5,000 nucleotides of DNA from Deinococcus apachensis DSM 19763 (lineage in GTDB: Bacteria > Deinococcota > Deinococci > Deinococcales > Deinococcaceae): positions 1 to 5,000 of the forward strand of contig NZ_KB906425.1 of assembly GCF_000381345.1 (NCBI RefSeq). Direction: 5' to 3'. The position numbers and the translations under genes are program-made. A model generated the notes under the pieces. The model made no database searches, had not been told where the DNA came from, and saw only the letters and a list, made by a program, of their open reading frames with translations. Below are positions 1-5,000 of the stretch, one piece after another (the first letter of the stretch is position 1; every line of letters starts with the position of its first letter).

Positions 1-41
1 TGGTCTGCCCCCTAAAAACTGGGCAAAGCTGACTGGAGACT
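1..41 (+). repeat. Left terminal inverted repeat of the IS
   Basis: The terminus begins TGGTCTGCCCCC. It pairs with the right end (read inward TGGACTGGCCCA) at 9 of 12 positions. The middle part diverges, and then 16 bases (26-41) match perfectly. The left arm is one base longer than the right before the perfect block. In IS3 elements the terminal TG/CA is where the transposase cuts and joins. Confidence 0.8.
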
Positions 42-96
42 ATCGGCTCGCTCCCCTGCGGGGATAAGGGCCTTTCCCTGACCCCTGCGAGAAAGC

Positions 97-100
97 GAGG
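97..100 (+). promoter_or_regulatory. Ribosome binding site of orfA
   Basis: GAGG ends seven bases before the ATG at 108. This supports that start over the ATG at 101, which opens only a very short frame. Confidence 0.6.
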
Positions 101-107
101 ATGACCC

Positions 108-377
108 ATGAAGCACAAGCGGTTCAGTGAGGAACAGATCATCAAGCTGCTCCAGGACGCCAAAAAGGGCGAAAAGCCAATCGAGGAGCTTTGCCGGGAG
201 GCCGGGTGCAGCACGGCCTCCTTCTACACCTGGAAGGCGAAGTACGGCGATGCCACCGTGGACGAAGCCCGGCGGCTTCGTCAGCTCGAACGTGAAAACG
301 AGCGCCTTCTGAAGCTGGTGGGGCAACAGCGCCTGGAGCTGGAGGGGATGAAGGTGCTGCTTGGAAAAAAGCGCTGA
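108..377 (+). CDS. IS3-family transposase OrfA (helix-turn-helix DNA-binding subunit)
   Basis: An 89-residue protein. In the IS3 family OrfA binds the terminal repeats and supplies the N-terminal part of the OrfAB fusion transposase. Residues 1-50 form the helix-turn-helix: the [12 protein letters not shown] start, then [21 protein letters not shown], whose last part is the recognition helix. Residues about 55-86 are a charged leucine-rich helix ([17 protein letters not shown], onward) that looks like the leucine-zipper dimerisation segment usual in OrfA. The ATG at 108 has GAGG seven bases upstream. The 3' end overlaps the -1 frame of orfB and contains the slippery heptamer at 365-371. Free OrfA is made when ribosomes do not shift; in characterised IS3 elements it modulates transposition. 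Confidence 0.93.
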   Translation: MKHKRFSEEQIIKLLQDAKKGEKPIEELCREAGCSTASFYTWKAKYGDATVDEARRLRQLERENERLLKLVGQQRLELEGMKVLLGKKR

Positions 378-400
378 CGGCCCCCGAGCGCCGGGAGGCC
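365..400 (+). promoter_or_regulatory. Programmed -1 ribosomal frameshift site (slippery heptamer plus hairpin)
   Basis: Bases 365-371 are A_AAA_AAG in exact register with the orfA codons (GGA AAA AAG), the canonical -1 slippery sequence of IS3 elements. After a 7-base spacer holding the orfA stop (TGA, 375-377) comes a GC-rich hairpin. Bases 379-385 (GGCCCCC) pair with 393-400 (GGGaGGCC), with A396 bulged and a 7-base loop. Slipping joins OrfA residue 88 to the orfB frame at 371 and gives a 372-residue OrfAB. An AAGGTG at 351-356, eight bases before the heptamer, might act as a stimulatory Shine-Dalgarno sequence; that is inference. Confidence 0.88.
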
Positions 401-1225
401 GTGCAGTTCCTGGTCCGCATCAATGTCCGACAGCAGCGGGCGTGCGAGTTGGTCGGTCTGCCTCGTTCTTCGTTGTCCTACCGACCCCACCCGAGGCATG
501 ACGGTGAACTGATCGGGCGGATCAAAGCCCTTTCCCGTGAGCATCCCCGCTGGGGATGCCGTCGCGTCCACGCTACATTGCGCCGGGAAGGGGTGCAGGT
601 CAACCGCAAGACCGTGCACCGCCTCTGGAAGAGTGAGGGCCTCGCTCTGCCTCCACGGCGCAAGACCAGAAAAATTCGCACTGGGCGGCCTGTTCCTCTG
701 CGCGCCGAGCAGCCGAACCAGGTGTGGACTTACGATTTCGTCTTCGACGAGACGCTAGGAGGCCACGCCCTGAAAATCTTGACCCTGACCGACGAGTTCA
801 CCCGACAATCGCTGGTGTTGCGTTGTGGGACAGCTTTCACGTCGGTGGACGTGAAAGCCGTCCTGGTCGAGGTGATGCGGGAACGGGGTGTTCCCGCCTT
901 CATCCGCAGCGACAACGGCCCCGAGTTCATCGCCCACGACCTCAAGGTTTGGCTGGCGGTGCAGGAGGTGGGTACTCGGTACATCGACCCCGGCAAACCC
1001 TGGCAAAACGGCGTGGCCGAGAGCTTCCACGCCCGTTTGCGGGACGAGCTGCTGAACCTGGAGGTCTTTCACTCGGCCCGACACGCCCAGGTGCTGCTCG
1101 ATGGTTGGCGCAGCTTCTACAACAGCGCCAGGCCGCATTCCTCCCTGGCCTATCTCACCCCGGACGAGTTCGCCCAGCGCTGGGCTTTGCTCACTGCCCC
1201 GCCCGCCGTCGTACACTCCCCCTGA
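401..1225 (+). CDS. IS3-family transposase OrfB (DDE/rve integrase domain), expressed as the OrfAB fusion
   Basis: This is the catalytic half of the transposase: a retroviral-integrase-like RNase H fold that cuts and joins IS ends through two metal ions. Counting from the GTG at 401 (274 residues), residues about 5-95 are the HTH_21-type region ([19 protein letters not shown]). The integrase core follows. The triad is visible as D112 (VWTYDFV), D171 (RSDNGPEF) and E207 ([14 protein letters not shown]). D171 and E207 are separated by 35 residues, the D(35)E spacing, and R214 sits seven after the Glu as expected. The ending [18 protein letters not shown] is typical. The frame is open back to 371, so translation most likely enters by frameshift. 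GTG 401 is a weak independent start, because the GGGAGG before it is only two bases away. Nothing essential is missing. Confidence 0.92.
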   Translation: MQFLVRINVRQQRACELVGLPRSSLSYRPHPRHDGELIGRIKALSREHPRWGCRRVHATLRREGVQVNRKTVHRLWKSEGLALPPRRKTRKIRTGRPVPLRAEQPNQVWTYDFVFDETLGGHALKILTLTDEFTRQSLVLRCGTAFTSVDVKAVLVEVMRERGVPAFIRSDNGPEFIAHDLKVWLAVQEVGTRYIDPGKPWQNGVAESFHARLRDELLNLEVFHSARHAQVLLDGWRSFYNSARPHSSLAYLTPDEFAQRWALLTAPPAVVHSP

Positions 1226-1229
1226 GTCG

Positions 1230-1269
1230 AGTCTCCAGTCAGCTTCGTCTACAAAACTGGGCCAGTCCA
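1230..1269 (-). repeat. Right terminal inverted repeat of the IS
   Basis: Bases 1230-1245 are the exact reverse complement of 26-41. The sequence then diverges and ends in CCAGTCCA, giving the expected CA-3' end at 1269. The end lies 44 bp beyond the orfB stop, which is typical. Placing the boundary at 1269 depends on the tip match; a few bases either way remain possible. Confidence 0.75.
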
Positions 1270-1926
1270 GGTGCCTTGAGCACTCAGGGTCGATGAAACT
1301 GGGTCTGCCGTCCTGAACGCCTGAAGCACGTTCCCCTCTTTGTCAGTGCGCTCGTTCAAGCTCAAAATAATGACTGGTACGGTGGGTGCCACCTGGGCGT
1401 CCAACGTGTGAACTCGTCCCTGGGCGTCGTACGCGGTGATGGTCTTGAGCGCCGTGTCATCAACGCCGACTGGCACGAACCCTACCAGCGGCGTGTAGCG
1501 GGCGGCGTCCCATGCCTCGAACTGGACGGGCACAGCGACCTGGAGACGCGGGATGTTGAGGGACAGCTTGTCGATGGCGCTCAAAGCGGCGACGCCTTGC
1601 GCCTGAAGCCCCTGGCTGTAGGCGGCTGCCAACTTACTGCGGACGTCCGAAGAGGCCGCAAGCGTCTTGTAGAGGACCTCTGAGTCGCCGTCGAAGCGCC
1701 TCGCCACATGGTCGTGGATCTGCGAACGCAGGCCCTGATCCGTGATGGCCTGGGCAAAGTATCTGGACATCTGGTCGAGCGACTGGTTGATCGTTTCTGC
1801 TGAGGTCTCCGTCTGCACCGGAGATGATGCCTCGTGCGCCGGGGATGGCGCCTGAGAGGTGGCACAAGCTCCAAGCAAAAGGGACAAAGTGCCCACCGCA
1901 AGCCAGCCCATTACAGGTGTTTTCAT
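1249..1926 (-). CDS. Lipoprotein of unknown function, 3' end truncated by the IS
   Basis: A 225-residue remnant of an exported protein. From the ATG at 1926, K2 and a hydrophobic stretch to L18 lead into the lipobox L18-G19-A20-C21, so the protein should be lipidated on C21 and anchored to a membrane. A Ser/Pro/Glu/Thr-rich linker follows (22-45). Next comes a probably helical part (INQSLDQMSRYFAQAI to about 115), then a beta-like part with PLVGFVPVGVDDTA, TITAYDAQG and PVIILSLNE. The order resembles proteins I remember as DUF3103-type, but I cannot confirm this. The start is set by GAGGAG seven bases upstream; extension to a TTG at 2109 would bury the signal peptide. Codons 220-225 and the stop (1269-1249) are IS right-end DNA, so the native C-terminus is lost. 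The severed part should lie left of the IS, outside the window. Confidence 0.8.
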   Translation of the reverse strand: MKTPVMGWLAVGTLSLLLGACATSQAPSPAHEASSPVQTETSAETINQSLDQMSRYFAQAITDQGLRSQIHDHVARRFDGDSEVLYKTLAASSDVRSKLAAAYSQGLQAQGVAALSAIDKLSLNIPRLQVAVPVQFEAWDAARYTPLVGFVPVGVDDTALKTITAYDAQGRVHTLDAQVAPTVPVIILSLNERTDKEGNVLQAFRTADPVSSTLSAQGTWTGPVL

Positions 1927-1931
1927 TCCGC

Positions 1932-1939
1932 TTCTCCTC
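1932..1939 (-). promoter_or_regulatory. Ribosome binding site deciding the lipoprotein start
   Basis: On the minus strand GAGGAGAA lies just before the ATG at 1926, with a 7-base gap after GAGGAG. This strong site, together with the signal peptide right after the ATG, fixes the start and rules out the longer frame. Confidence 0.75.
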
Positions 1940-1961
1940 GGTTCCTTGAGCGTTCTGGCGC

Positions 1962-1975
1962 TCACCTTTAGGTGA
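1962..1975. promoter_or_regulatory. 14-bp palindrome in the lipoprotein leader (possible operator)
   Basis: TCACCTttAGGTGA has 6-bp arms around a 2-bp centre, 36 bases upstream of the lipoprotein ATG. The short symmetric form suits a dimeric DNA-binding protein better than an RNA hairpin. A weaker 6-bp stem with a 6-base loop (1947-1964, TGAGCG/CGCTCA) overlaps it. No function is known. Confidence 0.3.
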
Positions 1976-2130
1976 TGCCCCGACCAATTCCTTCTCACTT
2001 CCCAATACCGGACCTTCAGGCTGTGCCTCCGCTCCCGAGAGCGCCGCGAGGATGAGCACGTTACCGGGGTGTTTCCCGATGGGGTGCGGCTAGCCGAATC
2101 TCCTTTCAAGTTTTGACTTCGGGGTCAGCT

Positions 2131-2174
2131 TGTCGGAACCGTGCTGAATATCTGCTGAACTCATGCTCTCGCGT
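2131..2174 (+). promoter_or_regulatory. Four 11-bp-phased direct repeats, candidate BTAD/SARP-type operator
   Basis: Four consecutive 11-bp units start at 2131, 2142, 2153 and 2164 with the heptads TGTCGGA, TGCTGAA, TGCTGAA and TGCTCTC. The middle two are identical and the outer two share TG plus part of the core. SARP regulators such as DnrI and ActII-ORF4 are known to bind heptameric direct repeats with 11-bp pitch near promoters. The array ends 35 bp before the start of a BTAD-containing regulator. Use as its operator is inference. Confidence 0.4.
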
Positions 2175-2197
2175 GCCACCCTTCACGCCCGCACGTT

Positions 2198-2203
2198 AAG
2201 GTG
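2198..2203 (+). promoter_or_regulatory. Ribosome binding site of the BTAD/NTPase/TPR regulator
   Basis: AAGGTG lies six bases before the ATG at 2210. It selects ATG 2210 over the in-frame GTG at 2201, which would overlap the site itself. Confidence 0.6.
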
Positions 2204-2209
2204 TGCTTG

Positions 2210-5000
2210 ATGCGGCTGGTCTGTTTGGGGGACTTGGCGTTGGAAGGCTCGGACTTCCGGCGCGCGGGTCCGCTCCTCTTGCTCGCCTACCTCTCGCTCG
2301 AAGGCAAGCAGCCCAGGACGCACCTGGCGGAGTTGTTCTGGCGGCGTGAGGGGGAAGCGCACACTCGCCGTCAGCTGTTGAACAACTTGTCCCAGGCGTT
2401 GACTTTGCTGCGCCGTCACGCCCCTGGCGTCGTTGGGAGCGACGGCACCAGCGTCTGGTCCCTGGTCACCACCGACGTGGCTGAGTTCCGTCAGGCGCTG
2501 GAAGACCAAGATCACGGGCGCGCTGCCGCGCTCTACACAGGCCCGTTCCTGAGCGGTCGCGACAACGGCTGGGGCATTGAACTTGAGGGGTGGTTGTTCG
2601 ATCAGCGCGAACGCCTGGCCGAACAGGCGCAGGGAGCCTTGATCGAGCTGGCCGAGCGGGAGTCGCAAGACCGCCCGCATGAGGCAGCCCGGCGCGCTCA
2701 CGACGCGTTCTGCCTGGCCGAGCCCCAGCCCGGCGCGCTGCCCCGCCTGCATGCGCTGCTCTGGGAGCACGACCGCCGTCTGGCCCGGGAGATTGAGGAC
2801 CTGGCCCGGGGTTACGGGGTGAGCTTGGAGAAGTCTTCCGGGCAGGGTCAGGCGGCCCCGTCCAATGGACTCGCGGCGCACCGCCTGCCCGCGCGAGGAA
2901 CCTCATTCGTCGGCAGGAGCCGTGAACTTGCGGAGGTCACCCGGCAACTCCTCCAGCCCGAGTGCAGGCTGTTGACGCTGACCGGGGCCGGTGGCGTTGG
3001 CAAGTCAAGGCTGGCGCTTCAGGCCGCCTCCAGCTTGCTCGACCAGGAACCGTTCCAGGACAGGGTCTTCTACGTCGCCCTGGAGGCGCTCAGCTCGGCA
3101 ACGCTGATTCCGGGCAGCGTTGCGACTCAGCTCGGACTCACGCCCGAAGGCCGAGAGCCCGACCTCGAGGCTGTCTGTCGCCACCTGGGCAAGCAGCACG
3201 CGCTTCTCGTGCTCGATGACTTCGAGCACCTGAGGGACGGCGCGCTAGTGCTGCACGAGTTGCTCCGGGGCTGCCCCAACCTGAAGCTGCTCACGACGTC
3301 CCGTGAACCCTTGAGCCTAGGCGAGGAGTGGCTATTCCCGGTGGCGGGGCTCGCCCTGCCGGGCGAAGCCGACGCGCCGGGCGCGTCGGCGCAGTGCGAC
3401 GCCGTTCGGCTCTTTTGCCAGCGCGCCCGCCAGGCAGGACGTGCATTCGAGCCAGCGCCCACCGACCTGCCGCACGTGCTGGAACTCTGTCGCCTGCTGG
3501 CGGGCGCACCGCTGGCGCTCGAGCTGGCCGCTGCGTGGCTCCCAGTGCTGTCGCCGGGCGAGTTGGTGCGCGAGGTCGCGCGCGACCTGGACGTGCTCGG
3601 CTCGCACGCACAGGACCGCGACGAACGCCACCGGGACCTCAGGGCTGTCTTCGAGGGGTCATGGAAACTACTTTCCCCCCAGGAGCAGCGCGTCCTGGCT
3701 GCGCTGTCAGTATTTCGCGGGGGGTTTACCCGGGAAGCCGCCGCAGAGGTCGCTGGCGCCTCCATGGCGACCCTCGCCTCGCTTGTGAGCAAGTCCCTGC
3801 TGCGCGTCCTACCACCAGGGCGCTATGACCGGCACCCGCTCATTCACCAGTACACGCGGGAGAAGCTGGCGCAGGGCGCAGCGGACCTCGCACGCCTTGA
3901 GGCGCGACATTTTACCTACTTCCTGGCGCTGGCCCGCGAGACGAGGCCCCTCTTGGACGGTGCTGAGCAGAACGTCTGGCTGGAGAGGATCGAGCAAGAA
4001 CACGACAACTTCCGGGCGGCGCTCGACCATGCCTTGACGCGCGGGGCATCCGACGAGGCCCAGAGCTTGGCTGGCGAGCTGTGGTGGTTCTGGCATACGC
4101 GCGGCTACCACGCGGAAGGCCGGGCGTGGCTCACGAAAGCACTCGACCGGGCTGACCCGACCCCGACGCCCGAACGGGCGAAAGCCCTGAGGGGAGCGGG
4201 GTGGCTGGCCACCCAGCAGAGTGACTACCCGGTGGCCGAGACTTACATGCGCGAATGCCTAGCCGTCTACCGGTTCCTGGACCGCTCACAGGACGTTGCG
4301 GCCGCACTCAACAACCTTGCGGGCATCTCCTACTACGCCGGGGACCTCGACACGTACGAGCGTTACCTGGTTGAGGCGCTCGCCATCTGCCGGGAACTGA
4401 GCAACACTCGGGGCACGGCCGTCATCCTCGGCAATCTTGGGAACCTGGCGTTCGAGCGGGGTGATCCCGAGCAGGCGCGGTCGCTGTACTGGGAAAACGT
4501 GCGGCTGTTACAGGAAGCGGGCGACGAGAAGCTGGTCGCCGAGAGCCTCATCGAATTGGGGGGCATAGAGACGGCCCTGGGCAACTACCTTGCGGCCCGT
4601 GACCTGATCGACCGGGGCCTGGCCTCGGCTCGCGCGCTCGCGCATACATTCAACATCGCTTCCGGTCTGGAGACGCTTGGGACCCTCGACCGCAAAGAAG
4701 GCAACCATGATCAGGCGCGTTCCCACTATCGCCAAAGCCTCGTGCTCTGGCACGAACTCGGGCACCGGCTCGGTATCGTCCATGTGCTCGAAGGTCTCCT
4801 CCATCTCGCCGTAGAGCGCCGGGAGTGGCGACGGGCGGCCTGTGTCCTGGGGGCCACCCAGGCGATCCGGGAAACCATAGGTGCCCCGCGTTCGCCTTAT
4901 GATCAGCTGGAACTCGGCGACGTCCTTAAAGAACTGGCCCCGCAGCTTACCGATCGTGTGCACGCCTCGGCCGAGCGCGAGGGGCGAGTCATGACCCTCG
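2210..5000 (+). CDS. AfsR-like transcriptional regulator: winged helix-BTAD, STAND NTPase, TPR repeats (3' end outside window)
   Basis: 930 codons are open with no stop before the window ends. Residues 1-80 resemble an OmpR/SARP winged helix (LLLLAYLSLEGKQPRTHLAELFW, then RQLLNNLSQALTLLRR). Residues about 88-200 are BTAD (YTGPFLSG at 109-116). The STAND/NB-ARC NTPase starts at F233-V-G-R, with Walker A GAGGVGKS (259-266, K265), Walker B LLVLDD (D336, D337), TTSREPL (sensor-like, R365) and the GxP motif GAPLALELAA from G432. A winged-helix-like segment follows (about 475-560), then WLERIEQEHDNFRAAL (590-605) and LWWFWHTRG (624-632). About six TPR-like helical pairs fill 655-890. Such proteins are thought to bind a ligand through the TPRs, oligomerise with ATP and bind promoters through the N-terminus. 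Relatives are often 950-1100 residues, so most is probably here. The ligand and targets are unknown; the divergent lipoprotein gene is a candidate target. Confidence 0.9.
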   Translation, partial: MRLVCLGDLALEGSDFRRAGPLLLLAYLSLEGKQPRTHLAELFWRREGEAHTRRQLLNNLSQALTLLRRHAPGVVGSDGTSVWSLVTTDVAEFRQALEDQDHGRAAALYTGPFLSGRDNGWGIELEGWLFDQRERLAEQAQGALIELAERESQDRPHEAARRAHDAFCLAEPQPGALPRLHALLWEHDRRLAREIEDLARGYGVSLEKSSGQGQAAPSNGLAAHRLPARGTSFVGRSRELAEVTRQLLQPECRLLTLTGAGGVGKSRLALQAASSLLDQEPFQDRVFYVALEALSSATLIPGSVATQLGLTPEGREPDLEAVCRHLGKQHALLVLDDFEHLRDGALVLHELLRGCPNLKLLTTSREPLSLGEEWLFPVAGLALPGEADAPGASAQCDAVRLFCQRARQAGRAFEPAPTDLPHVLELCRLLAGAPLALELAAAWLPVLSPGELVREVARDLDVLGSHAQDRDERHRDLRAVFEGSWKLLSPQEQRVLAALSVFRGGFTREAAAEVAGASMATLASLVSKSLLRVLPPGRYDRHPLIHQYTREKLAQGAADLARLEARHFTYFLALARETRPLLDGAEQNVWLERIEQEHDNFRAALDHALTRGASDEAQSLAGELWWFWHTRGYHAEGRAWLTKALDRADPTPTPERAKALRGAGWLATQQSDYPVAETYMRECLAVYRFLDRSQDVAAALNNLAGISYYAGDLDTYERYLVEALAICRELSNTRGTAVILGNLGNLAFERGDPEQARSLYWENVRLLQEAGDEKLVAESLIELGGIETALGNYLAARDLIDRGLASARALAHTFNIASGLETLGTLDRKEGNHDQARSHYRQSLVLWHELGHRLGIVHVLEGLLHLAVERREWRRAACVLGATQAIRETIGAPRSPYDQLELGDVLKELAPQLTDRVHASAEREGRVMTL

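Larger units (their letters stand above)
1..1269 (+). mobile_element. IS3-family insertion sequence (IS407/IS51-like), apparently complete
   Basis: A compact element with two overlapping reading frames in the IS3 arrangement: a small helix-turn-helix OrfA and a DDE transposase OrfB in the -1 frame. It is bounded by related ends. Both tips read inward as TGG(T/A)CTG(C/G)CCC, and a perfect 16-bp inverted repeat lies just inside them (26-41 and 1230-1245). A length near 1.27 kb is normal for the family. The left tip coincides with base 1 of the window, so the upstream target duplication cannot be seen. On the right the first flanking bases are GGTG, which would be one copy of a 3-4 bp duplication. 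The OrfA start ([16 protein letters not shown]) resembles the IS407/IS51 branch; that subgroup call is from memory. Both frames look intact, so the element may still be mobile. It has inserted into the lipoprotein gene on its right. Confidence 0.9.
1927..2209. other. Divergent intergenic region between the lipoprotein and the regulator
   Basis: 283 bp with the two genes transcribed outwards. It should hold promoters for both, but I see no convincing -35/-10 pair. TTGACT at 2113-2118 has no matching -10 at 16-18 bp. GAATAT at 2146-2151 is a weak -10-like string inside the phased repeats. Supported contents are the two ribosome binding sites, the palindrome at 1962-1975, a small hairpin at 2030-2043 (CGCTC/GAGCG, 4-base loop) and the 11-bp repeats at 2131-2174. 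Confidence 0.6.

Noticed and set aside
53..79. Short hairpins CCCCtgcGGGG and AGGGcctttCCCT in the IS leader as a terminator
   Set aside because: The stems are only 4 bp and no T-run follows. They may protect the IS from read-through, but nothing here shows it.
1270..1312. Placing the IS right end near 1303-1312 because of the end-like string there
   Set aside because: The 16-bp inverted repeat keeps nearly equal distance to both tips only if the end is at 1269, which also gives the expected terminal CA.
1634..2059. Minus-strand 141-residue frame starting at GTG 2059
   Set aside because: It overlaps most of the lipoprotein in another frame and shows no recognisable domain past the first 45 residues.
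1927..2109. N-terminal extension of the lipoprotein to a TTG at 2109
   Set aside because: It would put 61 Arg/Ser-rich residues ahead of a clear lipoprotein signal peptide, while the ATG at 1926 has a strong GAGGAG site.
2113..2151. Sigma-70-like promoter from TTGACT (2113) to GAATAT (2146)
   Set aside because: The spacer is 27 bp, far from 16-18, and the -10 match is poor.
2183..2881. Minus-strand 232-residue frame opposite the regulator's N-terminus
   Set aside because: It is antisense to a well-supported winged-helix/BTAD coding region. Long antisense frames are expected in high-GC genes.
3127..3792. Minus-strand 221-residue Ser/Arg-rich frame
   Set aside because: Low-complexity composition, and antisense to the NTPase domain with its Walker B and GxP motifs.
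4508..4963. Minus-strand 151-residue frame
   Set aside because: Antisense to the TPR-like repeats, with no ribosome binding site or family resemblance seen.

Overview
The window is high-GC bacterial DNA with strong G/C bias at third codon positions. The gene types present (an IS3-family element, a lipoprotein of unknown function, and a large BTAD/NTPase/TPR regulator of the AfsR kind) would suit Deinococcus, a related lineage, or an actinobacterium or Chloroflexi member. Deinococcus is my leading guess. It rests on general resemblance rather than on any diagnostic sequence.

Layout. (1) Bases 1-1269 hold one apparently complete IS3-family insertion sequence. It carries orfA, a canonical A_AAA_AAG slippery heptamer followed by a hairpin, and orfB with an intact DDE catalytic triad. 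(2) Bases 1249-1926, minus strand, hold a lipoprotein gene whose 3' end was cut off by the insertion. Its last six codons and its stop codon are IS DNA. (3) Bases 1927-2209 are a divergent intergenic region. It contains the lipoprotein's ribosome binding site, a 14-bp palindrome, and a run of four 11-bp-phased repeats (core TGCTGAA) just upstream of the next gene. (4) Bases 2210-5000, plus strand, hold a very large regulator. It is open for 930 codons and runs off the window. Its order is an N-terminal winged-helix plus BTAD module, a STAND-type NTPase and C-terminal TPR-like repeats.

How the parts fit. The regulator and the lipoprotein are transcribed away from each other across a 283-bp gap. 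The phased heptads in that gap have the 11-bp pitch known for SARP/BTAD operators. A reasonable hypothesis is that the regulator controls itself, the lipoprotein, or both. The IS came later and truncated the lipoprotein from its 3' side, so the present product may be unstable or non-functional. Missing from view are the sequence left of the IS (any target duplication and the severed lipoprotein tail) and the last part of the regulator.
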